A DNA stretch of 64,000 bases from Bordetella parapertussis (lineage in GTDB: Bacteria; Pseudomonadota; Gammaproteobacteria; Burkholderiales; SG8-41): positions 1 through 64,000 of the forward strand of contig CAMBCF010000002.1 in assembly GCA_945864585.1 (NCBI GenBank), read 5' to 3'. The notes below the pieces were generated by a model. The model was not told the origin of the DNA and made no database searches. It saw only the letters and a program-made list of their open reading frames with translations. How positions within the stretch are numbered: the first letter of the stretch is position 1; every line of letters starts with the position of its first letter. Below are positions 53,011 through 62,778 of the stretch, in pieces. The translations under genes were made by a program, and so were the position numbers.

Positions 53011-55375
53011 AAAGCGTTGATCGCCGTCCCGCACGCGCGGGTTTCGCTGCGGGCCGGCGCACTTTTTTATCCGTTTGCACCGGCGCAGGCGGCAACCCCG
53101 TGTGCTGCGTGCGAAACGCCTGATACTTGTTGGGTCGCCGCGCGCCTTCGGGTTGTTTGCCGGTGCCGATAGGTTGGTACGCCGGCACCAGATGGCGTTT
53201 GCTGTTGCCGATCAGGTCCGCGCGGCCCATGCGCTTTAACGCATCACGTATGACCGGCCAGTTTTCGGCATCGTGGTAACGCAAAAATGCCTTGTGCAGA
53301 CGGCGCACCCGCAAGCCCTTGGGGACGATCACATCTTCGCTCACGCGCGTCACTTTACGCAGCGGGTTTTTACCCGAGTGATACATTGCCGTGGCGGTGG
53401 CCATCGGTGACGGTAAAAACGCCTGCACCTGATCGGCGCGAAAGCCATTTTGCTTCAACCACACGGCAAGTTCCAGCATGTCTTCGTCGGTGGTGCCGGG
53501 GTGCGCGGCGATGAAATACGGGATCAGGTATTGCTCCTTGCCTGCTTCCTTAGAATACTTGTCGAACAGTTCCTTGAACTTGTAATAGGTGCCGACGCCG
53601 GGCTTCATCATTTTTGAGAGCGGGCCTTCGCCAATGGCTTCGGGCGCAATCTTCAAATAACCGCCGACATGGTGCTGCGCCAGTTCTTTCACATACTCGG
53701 GCGATTCGGCAGCGAGGTCGTAACGCACGCCGGAAGCGATCAGCACTTTTTTCACGCCCGGCAGCGCGCGCGCGCGCTGATAAAGATCAATCAGCGGCGC
53801 ATGATCGGTATTCAGATTGGGACAGATGCCCGGAAACACGCACGAGGGCCGGCGGCAGGCGGATTCTATGGTTTTGCTTTTACAGGCGAGGCGATACATG
53901 TTGGCCGTCGGCCCGCCCAGATCGGAGATCACGCCGGTAAAACCCGGTGCGGTATCGCGTATGGCTTCGATTTCGCCGATGATCGAATCGGTAGAACGAT
54001 TCTGGATGATGCGGCCTTCGTGTTCGGTGATCGAGCAAAAGGTGCAGCCGCCAAAGCAGCCGCGTTGTATGGTGACCGAGAAACGAATCATTTCATAGGC
54101 GGGTATCTTCGCCTTGCCATACACGGGGTGCGGCTGCCGCGCATAGGGCAATTCATAGACCCCGTCCATTTCGCGCATGGTCAGCGGAATCGGCGGTGGA
54201 TTGATCCACACCTCGCGCTCACCATGCCGCTGCACCAGCGCGCGCGCATTGCCAGGGTTGGATTCGACATGCAGGATGCGCGAGGCGTGGGCGTAGAGCA
54301 CCGGATCGCCGGCAACCGCATCGAACGAGGGCATGCGGATGACGCTGCGCGCGCGGTCTACGTTTTTGACTTCGCGGATGAAGCGGACGACCTGCGCTCT
54401 TGGCTCAGCCTTTTCCCTCACCCCCGGCCCCTCTCCCGGAGGGAGAGGGGAGAACCCCTCGCCCTCCGGGACAAGGGAACACTTGCCGCGGAGCAGAGGG
54501 TGGCGCGTAGCGACGGGTGAGGGAAAGGGGTTCGCAGCACCGCCAGATTTTCCTGTCTGCGCAACCGTTTTGTTGTCCATCGCATACGGATCCACCGGCG
54601 GATTCAGCGCTCCCGGCAAATCAATACGGCTGGAATCTATTTCAATCCAGCCCGCCGGCACCGCCGCGCGCACAAACGAGGTGCCGCGAATATCGGTAAT
54701 CTCTGATGGCTTCCTCCCCGCCGCCAGCCGATGTGCGATATCGACAATCGCACGTTCCGCATTGCCATACACCAGCATGTCGGCCTTGGCGTCGATCAGC
54801 ACCGAGCGGCGCACTTTCTCCGACCAGTAATCGAAATGCGCGATGCGCCGAAGACTCGCCTCGATGCCGCCGATAATAATCGGCACATCGGTATGCGCCT
54901 CGCGCGCACGCTGGCTGTAAACGATCACCGAGCGGTCGGGCCGCTTGCCGTCTTCGGCCTCGGGCGTATACGCGTCGTCACTGCGCAGCCGCCGGTCGGC
55001 GGTATAGCGATTGACCATCGAATCCATGTTGCCGGCGGTAATGCCGAAAAAAAGTTTCGGCCGCCCCAGCGCTTTGAACGCGTCCGCGCTGTGCCAGTCG
55101 GGCTGCGCGATGATGCCGACACGAAATCCCTGCGCCTCCAGTAAACGTCCGACAATCGCCATGCCGAAACTCGGATGATCAACATACGCATCACCGGTAA
55201 CAATGATGATGTCGCACTCATCCCAGCCCAGCGCTTCCATCTCCGCGCGCGACATCGGCAGGTAGGGCGCCGTACCGAAGCGCGCCGCCCAGTACTTGCG
55301 GTGGCTGAAAATGTCTTTGGGTGTGTCGGTGGCGCCGGCGGGATTACCGCTGACGCTGTTTGGGGCGAGATTCAT
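53006..55375 (-). CDS. ygiQ: YgiQ-family radical SAM protein
   Basis: The 789-residue protein has the iron-sulphur motif [17 protein letters not shown] (CxxxCxxC) and the YgiQ start [20 protein letters not shown]. The reaction is unknown. Two repeats shaped the gene. A REP-like segment at 54411-54534 reads through in frame as [20 protein letters not shown] and so on between AQTGKSGG and RAQVVRF. The final TAG comes from the BIME element. TATAAT-N7-ATG puts the start at 55375. The basic, proline-rich C terminus after about residue 735 may be low-complexity. Confidence 0.93.
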   Translation of the reverse strand: MNLAPNSVSGNPAGATDTPKDIFSHRKYWAARFGTAPYLPMSRAEMEALGWDECDIIIVTGDAYVDHPSFGMAIVGRLLEAQGFRVGIIAQPDWHSADAFKALGRPKLFFGITAGNMDSMVNRYTADRRLRSDDAYTPEAEDGKRPDRSVIVYSQRAREAHTDVPIIIGGIEASLRRIAHFDYWSEKVRRSVLIDAKADMLVYGNAERAIVDIAHRLAAGRKPSEITDIRGTSFVRAAVPAGWIEIDSSRIDLPGALNPPVDPYAMDNKTVAQTGKSGGAANPFPSPVATRHPLLRGKCSLVPEGEGFSPLPPGEGPGVREKAEPRAQVVRFIREVKNVDRARSVIRMPSFDAVAGDPVLYAHASRILHVESNPGNARALVQRHGEREVWINPPPIPLTMREMDGVYELPYARQPHPVYGKAKIPAYEMIRFSVTIQRGCFGGCTFCSITEHEGRIIQNRSTDSIIGEIEAIRDTAPGFTGVISDLGGPTANMYRLACKSKTIESACRRPSCVFPGICPNLNTDHAPLIDLYQRARALPGVKKVLIASGVRYDLAAESPEYVKELAQHHVGGYLKIAPEAIGEGPLSKMMKPGVGTYYKFKELFDKYSKEAGKEQYLIPYFIAAHPGTTDEDMLELAVWLKQNGFRADQVQAFLPSPMATATAMYHSGKNPLRKVTRVSEDVIVPKGLRVRRLHKAFLRYHDAENWPVIRDALKRMGRADLIGNSKRHLVPAYQPIGTGKQPEGARRPNKYQAFRTQHTGLPPAPVQTDKKVRRPAAKPARAGRRSTLS
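54411..54534. repeat. Palindromic repeat inserted in frame in ygiQ
   Basis: CCCTCACCCCCGGCCCCTCT, CCGGAGGGAGAGG and, further on, GGTGAGGGAAAGGGG. The core shares CGGAGCAGAGGG and the CAAGGGnACACTTG pattern with 29789-29877. No stop codon arises in the ygiQ frame. Confidence 0.8.
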
Positions 55376-55382
55376 GGCGCGC

Positions 55383-55388
55383 ATTATA
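55383..55388 (-). promoter_or_regulatory. -10 element of ygiQ, leaderless arrangement
   Basis: On the minus strand TATAAT is followed by GCGCGCC and ATG at 55375, the third TATAAT-N7-ATG in the window. Confidence 0.55.
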
Positions 55389-55450
55389 GCCTCGCGGCAC
55401 TGCGCGTGGGACACTATAAGTACTTGTTTTGCAGGATATTTTTACGCGGT

Positions 55451-55810
55451 TTAAGTGGCTGAATTACCACAGCTTCCACCACACTTTGCCGGCGGTGACA
55501 TTCCGAAGAAATCAATTCCCCGTCCATCGTCATCGACCGTGCTGACATGCGGCGGCTTGCACAGTAGCAGATAGTGCTGCGCATCATCATCCCCGGCAAC
55601 CCGCCCGCCCGCTACACCCTGCGTCGTGGGGTCCCTGAATATCAGCGTGGAATTGAACGCAAGCAACTCACTCTTGATCTGCCATTTGCGCGCGGTGCGA
55701 TCATGGTCCGGCAACGAACTATCCTCGTAGGTCGAATCCTCCCACGCCTTGTTTGCTGCATCGGCGGTGGATATCGCCGCCGCATCGAACGCCCAAAATT
55801 CGTAGCTCAT
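55451..55810 (-). CDS. Conserved hypothetical protein
   Basis: The 119-residue protein starts MSYEFWAFDAAAISTADAAN, then KAWEDSTYEDSSLPDHDRTA and RKWQIKSELLAFNSTLIF, which reads like a real, acidic, soluble domain. From about residue 85 the text changes to Gly/Cys-rich residues and may be a replaced tail. No family is recognised. It faces a fragment of an ABC ATPase on the opposite strand. Confidence 0.55.
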   Translation of the reverse strand: MSYEFWAFDAAAISTADAANKAWEDSTYEDSSLPDHDRTARKWQIKSELLAFNSTLIFRDPTTQGVAGGRVAGDDDAQHYLLLCKPPHVSTVDDDGRGIDFFGMSPPAKCGGSCGNSAT

Positions 55811-55839
55811 GGACGGACTTTAGCATGCGCGCACCAGCG

Positions 55840-56020
55840 GCACCTCTCCGTGCGCCAGAAAATGAACATGGTGTTCCAGTCGTTCAATCTCTTCTCGCAT
55901 CTGTCGGTGCTGGAGAATCTGACGCTCGCACCGGTCAAGCTCAGAGGCATGGACCGGCTCACCGCGCAGGCGAGAGCGCTGGATCTGCTCAGGCTGGTTG
56001 TCCGCATGGCAAAGGAATGA
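55840..56020 (+). pseudogene. Amino-acid ABC transporter ATPase fragment
   Basis: The text RQKMNMVFQSFNLFSHLSVL then ENLTLAPVKLRGMDR is the Q-loop region of GlnQ/HisP-type ATPases (MVFQ.FNLFPHLTVLENV). Walker A before it and the ABC signature after it are absent. A stop follows MAKE, and a REP pair begins seven bases later. About 55 codons remain. Confidence 0.75.
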
Positions 56021-56026
56021 GCAATT

Positions 56027-56131
56027 GTAGGTTGGGCTGAGCCTGCGAAGCCCAACAGCTTCGCGATCCATCGCCGTACCTGCGTTGCCACGAGCGGCTG
56101 TGTTGGGCTTCGCAAGCTCAGCCCAACCTAC
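56027..56131. repeat. REP pair of the RAYT family
   Basis: GTAGGTTGGGCTGAGCCTGC then GAAGCCCAAC (56027-56056) faces GTTGGGCTTCGCAAGCTCAG then CCCAACCTAC (56102-56131). Spacer about 45 bases. It separates the two gene fragments on either side. Confidence 0.85.
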
Positions 56132-56144
56132 CACTTCTATTGGC

Positions 56145-56389
56145 CGCGCCGGCGGCGCGCAAGCTTACGCGCCGCGCGTTGTTCGTCCTCGTATTCCTGG
56201 ATCGCTTCGTGCGCGGTGGCGAACGCGCTCAGGCTCGCGTAAACCCCGGCATAGTTCGTCGGTCACATGCTCGAACATCTTCAGAAAGTCGTCGGCCTCG
56301 CGATAGCGGCGCTCGACATGCGCGTCGCCGTGCACATTGCGCCGCACGATTTCTCCTTCGCGCGCGAGCGCACTGCGTTTTGCTGCCAT
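56145..56389 (-). pseudogene. Carboxymuconolactone-decarboxylase-like start fragment (PcaC type)
   Basis: From ATG 56389, seven bases after the upstream hydrolase stop, the text MAAKRSALAREGEIVRRNVH then GDAHVERRYREADDFLKMFE matches the N terminus of PcaC-like decarboxylases. Homology ends near residue 47. A different frame then reads YAGVYASLSAFATAHEAIQE, then a basic end at 56145, so two fragments were joined. The catalytic helix region is lost. Confidence 0.55.
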
Positions 56390-56398
56390 TTGCGACCC

Positions 56399-57277
56399 CT
56401 ATTTCCTGGCCATCGTTGATTTGTTCAGCGAGCGCGGATCGCGCGCGCGCCAACGGCCCGCATCGACCTGTGCGAGAAACTCCGCCATCATGCTGTTGAA
56501 CAGCACCGGTTCTTCAAGATTGACGGCGTGGCCGGTATTCGGTACCACCGTCAGCATTGCCGACGGACACACGCGCTTGATGAACAGGCCGGGATCGAGG
56601 CAGTTGTTGTCTTCGTCGCCGCTCATGATGTGCAGCGGCACGCGGCACTTGCGCAGTGCCGATTCGAGGCTGTACACCGTCGGCCGCCTGCCCTGCACGC
56701 CGATCAGCGTGTTGGCAGAGCCCAGCGCGGAGTGCTTTGCGAACTCGGCGCAAAAATGTGCAAAGCCGCGTGGATTCTTGTTCTGGAACTGCACGCGCGC
56801 CGGGCCGATCTGATACGGCTTGATCGCCTCTGCGGTGCCCAGTTCCAGGAAGCGCTTGATCATCACCTGATTGTCCGCGAGAAACTGCGCGCGCTTGTCC
56901 GGGTCGGAGCCGTAGCCCGCGCCGATCACCGTGCTTGAAATCGCCATGCGCGGGTAGCGCAAAGCAAAATGCAGCGCGGCATACGCACCCATCGAGCAGC
57001 CGATAATATGCGCCTTGCGGATTTTCAGGTGGCGCATGACATTGGCGATGTCATCGGTGGCGATGGCCTGCGAATACTTCGCAGCCGATCTCGGCACCTC
57101 CGAGGGCGGATAGCCACGCGCGTTGAAAGCGATGCAACGGTAGCGGCGGCTGAAGTACTGCATCTGCCCTTCCCAGCCGTGCAGGTCATCGGCAAACTCA
57201 TGCACCCACACGATGGGTGTGCCCTTGCCGGTTTCTTCGTAGTAGAGTCGTACTGCGTTGGAATCGGCGTAGGGCAT
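56399..57277 (-). CDS. Alpha/beta hydrolase, PcaD-like
   Basis: The 292-residue protein has VWVHEFADDLHGWEGQMQYF, AFNARGYPPSEVP, the nucleophile elbow HIIGCSMGAYAALHFAL (serine about residue 98) and histidine in PNTGHAVNLEEP. This is the 3-oxoadipate enol-lactone hydrolase-like fold. A PcaC-like remnant seven bases downstream supports a beta-ketoadipate-type origin. It follows other catabolic genes on the same strand. Confidence 0.88.
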   Translation of the reverse strand: MPYADSNAVRLYYEETGKGTPIVWVHEFADDLHGWEGQMQYFSRRYRCIAFNARGYPPSEVPRSAAKYSQAIATDDIANVMRHLKIRKAHIIGCSMGAYAALHFALRYPRMAISSTVIGAGYGSDPDKRAQFLADNQVMIKRFLELGTAEAIKPYQIGPARVQFQNKNPRGFAHFCAEFAKHSALGSANTLIGVQGRRPTVYSLESALRKCRVPLHIMSGDEDNNCLDPGLFIKRVCPSAMLTVVPNTGHAVNLEEPVLFNSMMAEFLAQVDAGRWRARDPRSLNKSTMARK

Positions 57278-57440
57278 GGTTTCTCCTGTGCGAAGGTTAA
57301 GTGAACTTCAAGAACGAGGGGGAGGCGTCATCCTGGAAAAAGCTGTTAACCACAGAGGATTAACCAACAGCGTGGCCCACTACACAAGTGCGCAGCCGGC
57401 ATATGCAAGCTGGGCAGGCCCCGACCGTCGGCGGCCCCCG

Positions 57441-58481
57441 CTAAGCCAGAGGCAGGTAGACGCGCCGCCCTTCGCGGCTCGAGATGTGCACCGCTTCCGT
57501 GAAGTCCATGTAGTTCACCGCGTCGAGGAACGACGTCCGCCGGATCGGCTCGTGCCCACGGATCGCGCTGATGAATTCCTCTTCCACCCGCCAGCGGTAA
57601 GTCTTGTCCGCCGCAATGGGGATCGCGGTCATCGCCTTGTCGCCGCGGCGCGCACCCGAGAGCACTGCGCCTTGCCCCTCGAAACGCAGCGTCCCTTCGC
57701 TGCCGTAGAGCCATACCTCCGGTCCCGGCATAAACCCGGCGACCGAGCTCCAGTGCATGCGCGCGATTGCGCCGTTCGCAAGATCGGCCAGCACCTCCAC
57801 GTGGTCGGGCACTTCAACCGCGCGACGCTCCCCGTATTCCGCGTCCATGCGGTACGGAACCGCAGTGCGGGTCCGCGCCATCAACGCTTTTGCCGGCCCC
57901 ACCCAGCGCGACAGGCACTCATACCAGATGCCCATCGACATGATGTTCATGCCCGAGTAGCTGCGGGTCATGCGCCAGTGCATCGGCGCATCGCGGTTCA
58001 GCAACCCGGTCGAGAAGTGGAAGTCGAGCGACTGCAGTTCGCCGATGTAGCCATCAGCCAGCAACTGCATCACCATCGGGTCGGCAGCGAAGGTGGCCGG
58101 ACCCGGCACCACCTGCGTCACGAGGTCGGGCCGTAGCCGCGAGGCGGCGAGCATCTGCCGCGCTTCGGTCGCATTCATCGCGAGGCGCGCCTCGGTGAGC
58201 ACGTGCTTCCCGGCCGCGAGAGCCGCCAGTGTCACCGGGCAGTGCAGGTAGGGCCAGGTGCCGATGACCACCGCGTCGATACCCGGATCGTTTACCAGCT
58301 GTTGCCAGTTGTCGTGCACGCGCGCAATACTGAATTCCTGCGCCACGCGTTCCGACGAGGCCCGCGAGCGATTCACCACCGAGGCGATTTCGACGCCCTC
58401 GATCTTCTTCAGATTAGGGATATGGAACTTGCGCGTATTTGCGCCGGCGCCAACGACGCCGACGCGGATGGTATCAGGCAT
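57441..58481 (-). CDS. Gfo/Idh/MocA family oxidoreductase
   Basis: The 346-residue protein begins MPDTIRVGVVGAGANTRKFH (Rossmann motif) and has HVLTEARLAMNATEA in place of the usual EKP motif, so the conserved lysine is replaced, and ATFAADPMVMQLLADG later. It is a divergent NAD(P)-linked member and may have changed chemistry. ATG 58481 has GGAG nine bases upstream. Between a thioesterase and a hydrolase in a catabolic gene row. Confidence 0.85.
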   Translation of the reverse strand: MPDTIRVGVVGAGANTRKFHIPNLKKIEGVEIASVVNRSRASSERVAQEFSIARVHDNWQQLVNDPGIDAVVIGTWPYLHCPVTLAALAAGKHVLTEARLAMNATEARQMLAASRLRPDLVTQVVPGPATFAADPMVMQLLADGYIGELQSLDFHFSTGLLNRDAPMHWRMTRSYSGMNIMSMGIWYECLSRWVGPAKALMARTRTAVPYRMDAEYGERRAVEVPDHVEVLADLANGAIARMHWSSVAGFMPGPEVWLYGSEGTLRFEGQGAVLSGARRGDKAMTAIPIAADKTYRWRVEEEFISAIRGHEPIRRTSFLDAVNYMDFTEAVHISSREGRRVYLPLA

Positions 58482-58533
58482 GAGTGCTTTCTCCATGACA
58501 GGTCAAATGTTTCGCGGGACGAACTATAACGCG

Positions 58534-58932
58534 CTAACGCTTCATTGCCTCGATCTTCTTTTGTAACCGCTCGCCGGCTTTATCGATGTCGATCACGAAA
58601 CGCTCGTGCTCGCATTCGCCGACCAACTCCACCTCGTCGAATATCTGCACCTTAAATTTGAGGCGCCGGCGGTCAACCTCGACCAACTCGATTTCAGCGC
58701 GCACCTTCATGCCTTCGGGCGTCGGTGCAAGATGCCGGATGTTGACCACCGTGCCAACCGTGTGCTGGCCCGCGTTGAGTTTGGGCGCGACGAAGTTGTG
58801 GCACGACATTTCGCAAAACTGCACCATCGCAGGTGTCATAAACACCCACGGTCCGCCGCGCGAGGTGCAATGTTCGCGCGCGACCGTGAGTTCTGCCGTG
58901 CCTTTGAGGCCGGGTTTGAGCGTATCCATCAA
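58534..58932 (-). CDS. Hot-dog thioesterase, FlK-like
   Basis: The 132-residue protein has the FlK pattern: GLKGTAELTVAREHCTSRGG, VFMTPAMVQFCEMSCHNFVA (acid/amide catalytic region) and TVGTVVNIRHLAPTPEGMKV, a single hot-dog fold. Members hydrolyse acyl-CoA such as fluoroacetyl-CoA. Here it probably recycles CoA from a pathway intermediate. 52 bases separate it from the oxidoreductase gene downstream. Confidence 0.88.
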   Translation of the reverse strand: MMDTLKPGLKGTAELTVAREHCTSRGGPWVFMTPAMVQFCEMSCHNFVAPKLNAGQHTVGTVVNIRHLAPTPEGMKVRAEIELVEVDRRRLKFKVQIFDEVELVGECEHERFVIDIDKAGERLQKKIEAMKR

Positions 58933-59124
58933 GTCTCTCTCATAGAATTATTACCTTCGTTAACCGCCAGGATCGGCATCAGGAAATCGAGACCGGAAAA
59001 ACAGGCCGTGCCGCAGCAAGATCTCGTCACGCTGCTACCGGGCAGCGCGCAGCAAGTTTACCTCAAGCAGCAGACATTGGTCATGTGACCCCAAGCGAAT
59101 AGTCGCTGACCGCCCAACAGCCAT

Positions 59125-60477
59125 TCACGGCGTCATTGCAGGATCAGGCGCGGCGGCTTGCACGAACCTGGCCGCATCGTCTAGATTGTCCAGTGACCAG
59201 GCGGTTTCGATCACCTGCCGCGCATCACATCCAGCACGCGAGAACGCTGCGAGCTGGTGAAATTTGTTTTCAAGCGCCGCATCGCTCATCGGCTTTTCGA
59301 GCGAGCCGGTGGCGTGAGGCACGTGAAGCGCGAGGCGGCGACCGTCCTTGAGCGTGATTTCAATATGGGCCTCGGCCTTGTCGCAGGCAGCGTCGGCTTG
59401 TGTCGAAACGCGGCTGCGCAGCGCGACGATGGCAGGTTCACGCACGCAGGCATCGGTAAACTGCGCAATGCCTGCCGCGCCGTGCACCAGTGCCGCCGCT
59501 ACCGCATGCGCCACCGACAGTTTGCCTTCGAGTCCGCTGGCCGGCGTCTCGCGGCCGGTGATTTCGAGCGCCAGCGGATTCATGCGCACCGCTACGCTGG
59601 CCACCGCGTCCGCGGCAAAGCCTGCCTCGGCGCGCAGTTGCAGGCAGGCGTCGATGGCGGCGTGCAGAACAATCCCGCAGGGATAGGGCTTGTAGGCATT
59701 GGCCGCAAGTTCCCAGGTTTCACCGAGGCCGCGCGTGAGTTCATCCAGATCGGGTTGATTTCCGAGTACCTGCGCGAAACCCCTGGGCGCTTCGAGACCC
59801 CGCTCGGAGCTGGTGAAGTTGCGTTCCGCCAGCAGCGCCGCGAGCAGACCACCGCGCGCCGCGTGGCCGAGGTTGTAGCTTTTGCCCATGCCGCCCATCA
59901 TCTCGCGCAAGCCGCTGGCCTGGGTGGCGGCGAGCCCAAGCGCCCACGCGGTCTGCTGCGTGTTGAGACCAAGCAGCCGGGCCGCCCCCGCAGCCGCGCC
60001 GAACACGCCGCAGGTCGACGAGATATGCCAGCCGTGCGCGTAATGCCACGGCGACACCGCGTTGCCAACGCGGCAGCCAACTTCGATGCCGAGCACGAAT
60101 GCCTGCAGGAACTGCGCGCCGGTGACCGGGCGATGCTCGGCGAGCGCGCACAGCGCAGCAGCCACCGGCACCGTCGGATGCATCACCGCGCGCAGATGCG
60201 TATCGTCGTAGTCGAGGATGTTCGAAGCGATGCCGTTGATCAGCGCTGCGTGCAGCGGGTCGAGTTTTTCGCGGCGGCCGATCAGCGACGCCGTGCGCGG
60301 CCCGGAGAATTCGTTGAGCGCGGCGAGCGTGCGTTCCACCGTCTCGTCACGGCAACCGCCAAGTGCGCAACCCATCCAGTTGAGCAACGCGCGCTTCGCC
60401 TCGTGACGCATCACCTGCGGGATGTCTTCCCAGCGGGACTCGGCGACGAAGCGCGCGAGAGTTTGTGTTTCGTGCAT
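59125..60477 (-). CDS. MmgE/PrpD family protein (3 of 3)
   Basis: The 450-residue protein has the canonical INGIASNILDYDDTHLRAVM with Asp-Asp and His (about residues 82-101), and GMGKSYNLGHAARGGLLAAL for the second site. It keeps the catalytic residues better than the paralogue at 42.6 kb. It lies after a frameshifted Bug gene on the same strand. It is probably a dehydratase or decarboxylase for a carboxylic acid imported through the nearby receptors. Confidence 0.9.
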   Translation of the reverse strand: MHETQTLARFVAESRWEDIPQVMRHEAKRALLNWMGCALGGCRDETVERTLAALNEFSGPRTASLIGRREKLDPLHAALINGIASNILDYDDTHLRAVMHPTVPVAAALCALAEHRPVTGAQFLQAFVLGIEVGCRVGNAVSPWHYAHGWHISSTCGVFGAAAGAARLLGLNTQQTAWALGLAATQASGLREMMGGMGKSYNLGHAARGGLLAALLAERNFTSSERGLEAPRGFAQVLGNQPDLDELTRGLGETWELAANAYKPYPCGIVLHAAIDACLQLRAEAGFAADAVASVAVRMNPLALEITGRETPASGLEGKLSVAHAVAAALVHGAAGIAQFTDACVREPAIVALRSRVSTQADAACDKAEAHIEITLKDGRRLALHVPHATGSLEKPMSDAALENKFHQLAAFSRAGCDARQVIETAWSLDNLDDAARFVQAAAPDPAMTP

Positions 60478-60585
60478 GGCGTTGCTCGTGAAGAAAATAC
60501 GTAACTATATGTTTTTATTGATATTTTATATCTATTCAGCCTGAACCGAAAATTCCACACCTTTCCTTACTGCCAGCGTGACGGG

Positions 60586-61571
60586 TCACTGCACGCGTAT
60601 CCCGGCCTCCTTCGCGACGCCGGTCCATTTCCTCACCTCATCGTTGATGAACTTGCGTAATTCGGCGGGCGACACGATGCGAATCTCGGCTGCCTCGGTG
60701 GCGAGCAGTTTTTGCGTTTCGGGCTGCCTGAGAACGGCTGTGATCTCGCGGTGCAGCTTGTCGAGCACGGTGCCGGGCGTGCGGGCCGGCGCGGAGACGC
60801 CCCACCAGACAGCGACTTCGTAACCGGGGTAGCCGGCCTCGGCGACGGTCGGGATGTCCGGCAGAACCGCGAGGCGTTGCGCCGCACCGACCGCCAGCAT
60901 CCTGATCCTGCCGGCGCGAACATTGGGCAGCACCTGCGTTACCGAGGTGAACATCACCGGCACGTGTCCCGACATTACGTCTATCATCGCCAGCCCACCG
61001 CCCTTGTAGGGGACGTGCGCGAGGTCGATGCCGGCGATCTTCTTGAACAGCTCCCCGCCAAAATAGTTGAATCCGCCAACGCCGGTCGAGGCGTAGTTGA
61101 TTGCTCCAGGGTTTGCCCGCGCGCGATCCACCAGTTCGCGCAGCGAGCCGATGCCGGACGCGGGGAAAACCACCAGCGAGTTCGGCGACGATCCGATCAT
61201 GGAGATCGGGTCGAACGACTTTTCCACGTCGTAGGGCAGCGGCCGTGCCGCGGCGTTCATCACGTAAGACGTGGAAATCATGAGCAGGGTGTAGCCGTCC
61301 GCAGGCGCGTTGGCAACCATTTCGGCGCCGATGATGCCGGTCGCGCCGCTGGGTTGTCGATCACCATCTGCGTGCCCAAGCGTTCAGTGAGCCTGGCGCC
61401 GAGGAAGCGCCCCACCATGTCTATGCTGCCTCCCGGCGGGAACGGGATGACCCAACGGATAGGCTTATTCGGAAATTCGCCGGCCCGCGACCGTTCGGCA
61501 GCATACACTGCCGGCAACGAGGCTGCGAGTAAGGCAAGTACAGCGACTATCGACCGGCTGAGCCGCTTCAT
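60586..61571 (-). pseudogene. Bug/TctC-family receptor with one frameshift
   Basis: The first part (61571 to about 61345) gives a signal peptide, FPNKPIRWVIPFPPGGSIDM and TQMVIDN. There the frame breaks: the expected RPSGATGIIGAE continues in another frame (GATGIIGAEMVANAPADGYT) to 60586. About four bases are missing near 61350. The rest, including HVPYKGGGLAMIDVMSGHVP, is intact. One small indel repairs the gene, so a sequencing error is possible. Confidence 0.88.
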
Positions 61572-61695
61572 ATGAACGCCTCCTGGTGATGACGCCTTAC
61601 CCTGACGGCGACTTATTTTGAGGCAGCATAGGCCGCATGGTTGTTAAGGTCAAATACTGTAGTGCCAGTCCGTATCTGCTGCAGATTTGCAATGC

Positions 61696-62682
61696 TCACT
61701 CAGGCGTGTACCCGGAAACCCTCACCACCTCAGCCCATCGCGCGATCTCGCGCCGGATATGTTGCGCGAACGCCTCGGGAGTCACGCCGCCGGGTTCCGA
61801 TCCCTCGGCAAGTAAACGATCCTGCAATTCCCGGGTCCCGAGTATGCTTTTGATCTCGGCGTGCAGGACGCGAACAATGGCCCGCGGCGTACCCGCCGGT
61901 ACCACCAGCCCCTGCCAGGACGTCACGTCGAACTGCGCAAGCCCGACCTCCGTCATCGTCGGCACGGCACTGGCTGTTGCAATCCGCCGCTTCGAAGTGA
62001 CCGCATGCGCCCGCAGCTTGCCGCTGCCAAGATACGGGATCGCGCCGGGCGGCTGCTGCAGGCTCATCTGCACCTGTCCCGCGATGAGATCGGTGAGTGC
62101 GGGTCCGGCTCCCTTGTAGGGGATGTGCACGACCTTGAGGCCGGTCTGCGACAGAAACAGTTCCATCATCAGATGCGAGGCGCCGCCAGTGCCCGAGGAC
62201 GCGTAGTTGAGTTGTCCCGGCTTTGCCCTGACCAGCGTTATAAATTCGCCGTACGAGGCTGCCGCAACCGATGGGTGCGTTACCAGGAACATGGGCGAGA
62301 TCGCCGTCAGGGTCACCGGCGCGAAATCCCTGAGCGGATCGTAGGGAAGCGTGCGAAAGGTGCTGACATTGGTCGCCAGCGTACTGATGGTGCCGAAGAA
62401 AAGTGTATGACCGTCCGCGGCGGACCGGGCCGCCATGGCCGCGGCGATATTGCCGCCCCCGCCTGCGCGATTGTCCACCACCACCTGTTGTCCAAGGCGT
62501 TCGGACAACTTCGCGCTGATGGTGCGGGCCATGATGTCAGTGGCGCCGCCGGGCGCGAATGGGACGAGCGCCCGAATGGGACGCAACGGATAGCCCTCGG
62601 CCGCCGCAAGCACAGTAGTCTCAATGGCAGCCAGCAGCGCGACCACCCCGCAGACGATTGCCCGGCTTGTTGCAGCCTTCAT
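61696..62682 (-). CDS. Bug/TctC-family periplasmic solute receptor
   Basis: The 328-residue protein has a signal peptide (MKAATSRAIVCGVVALLAAI), then PIRALVPFAPGGATDIMART, VVVDNRAGGGGNIAAAMAAR and HIPYKGAGPALTDLIAGQVQ. It is complete and separated by about 96 bases from the next Bug gene upstream and 124 bases from the frameshifted one. Ligand unknown. Confidence 0.92.
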   Translation of the reverse strand: MKAATSRAIVCGVVALLAAIETTVLAAAEGYPLRPIRALVPFAPGGATDIMARTISAKLSERLGQQVVVDNRAGGGGNIAAAMAARSAADGHTLFFGTISTLATNVSTFRTLPYDPLRDFAPVTLTAISPMFLVTHPSVAAASYGEFITLVRAKPGQLNYASSGTGGASHLMMELFLSQTGLKVVHIPYKGAGPALTDLIAGQVQMSLQQPPGAIPYLGSGKLRAHAVTSKRRIATASAVPTMTEVGLAQFDVTSWQGLVVPAGTPRAIVRVLHAEIKSILGTRELQDRLLAEGSEPGGVTPEAFAQHIRREIARWAEVVRVSGYTPE

Positions 62683-62778
62683 GAATTTGCCTCCATCCTT
62701 GAATTATCTTTGACCCAATAGTCAGGCGAATGACGATTCGCCGGGCGCAGGGATAGAGTGCCGTTTGGTGAAAAACTT

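Noticed and set aside
59257..60504. 415-codon frame opposite the third MmgE/PrpD gene
   Set aside because: Same reason: a shadow of a conserved gene.
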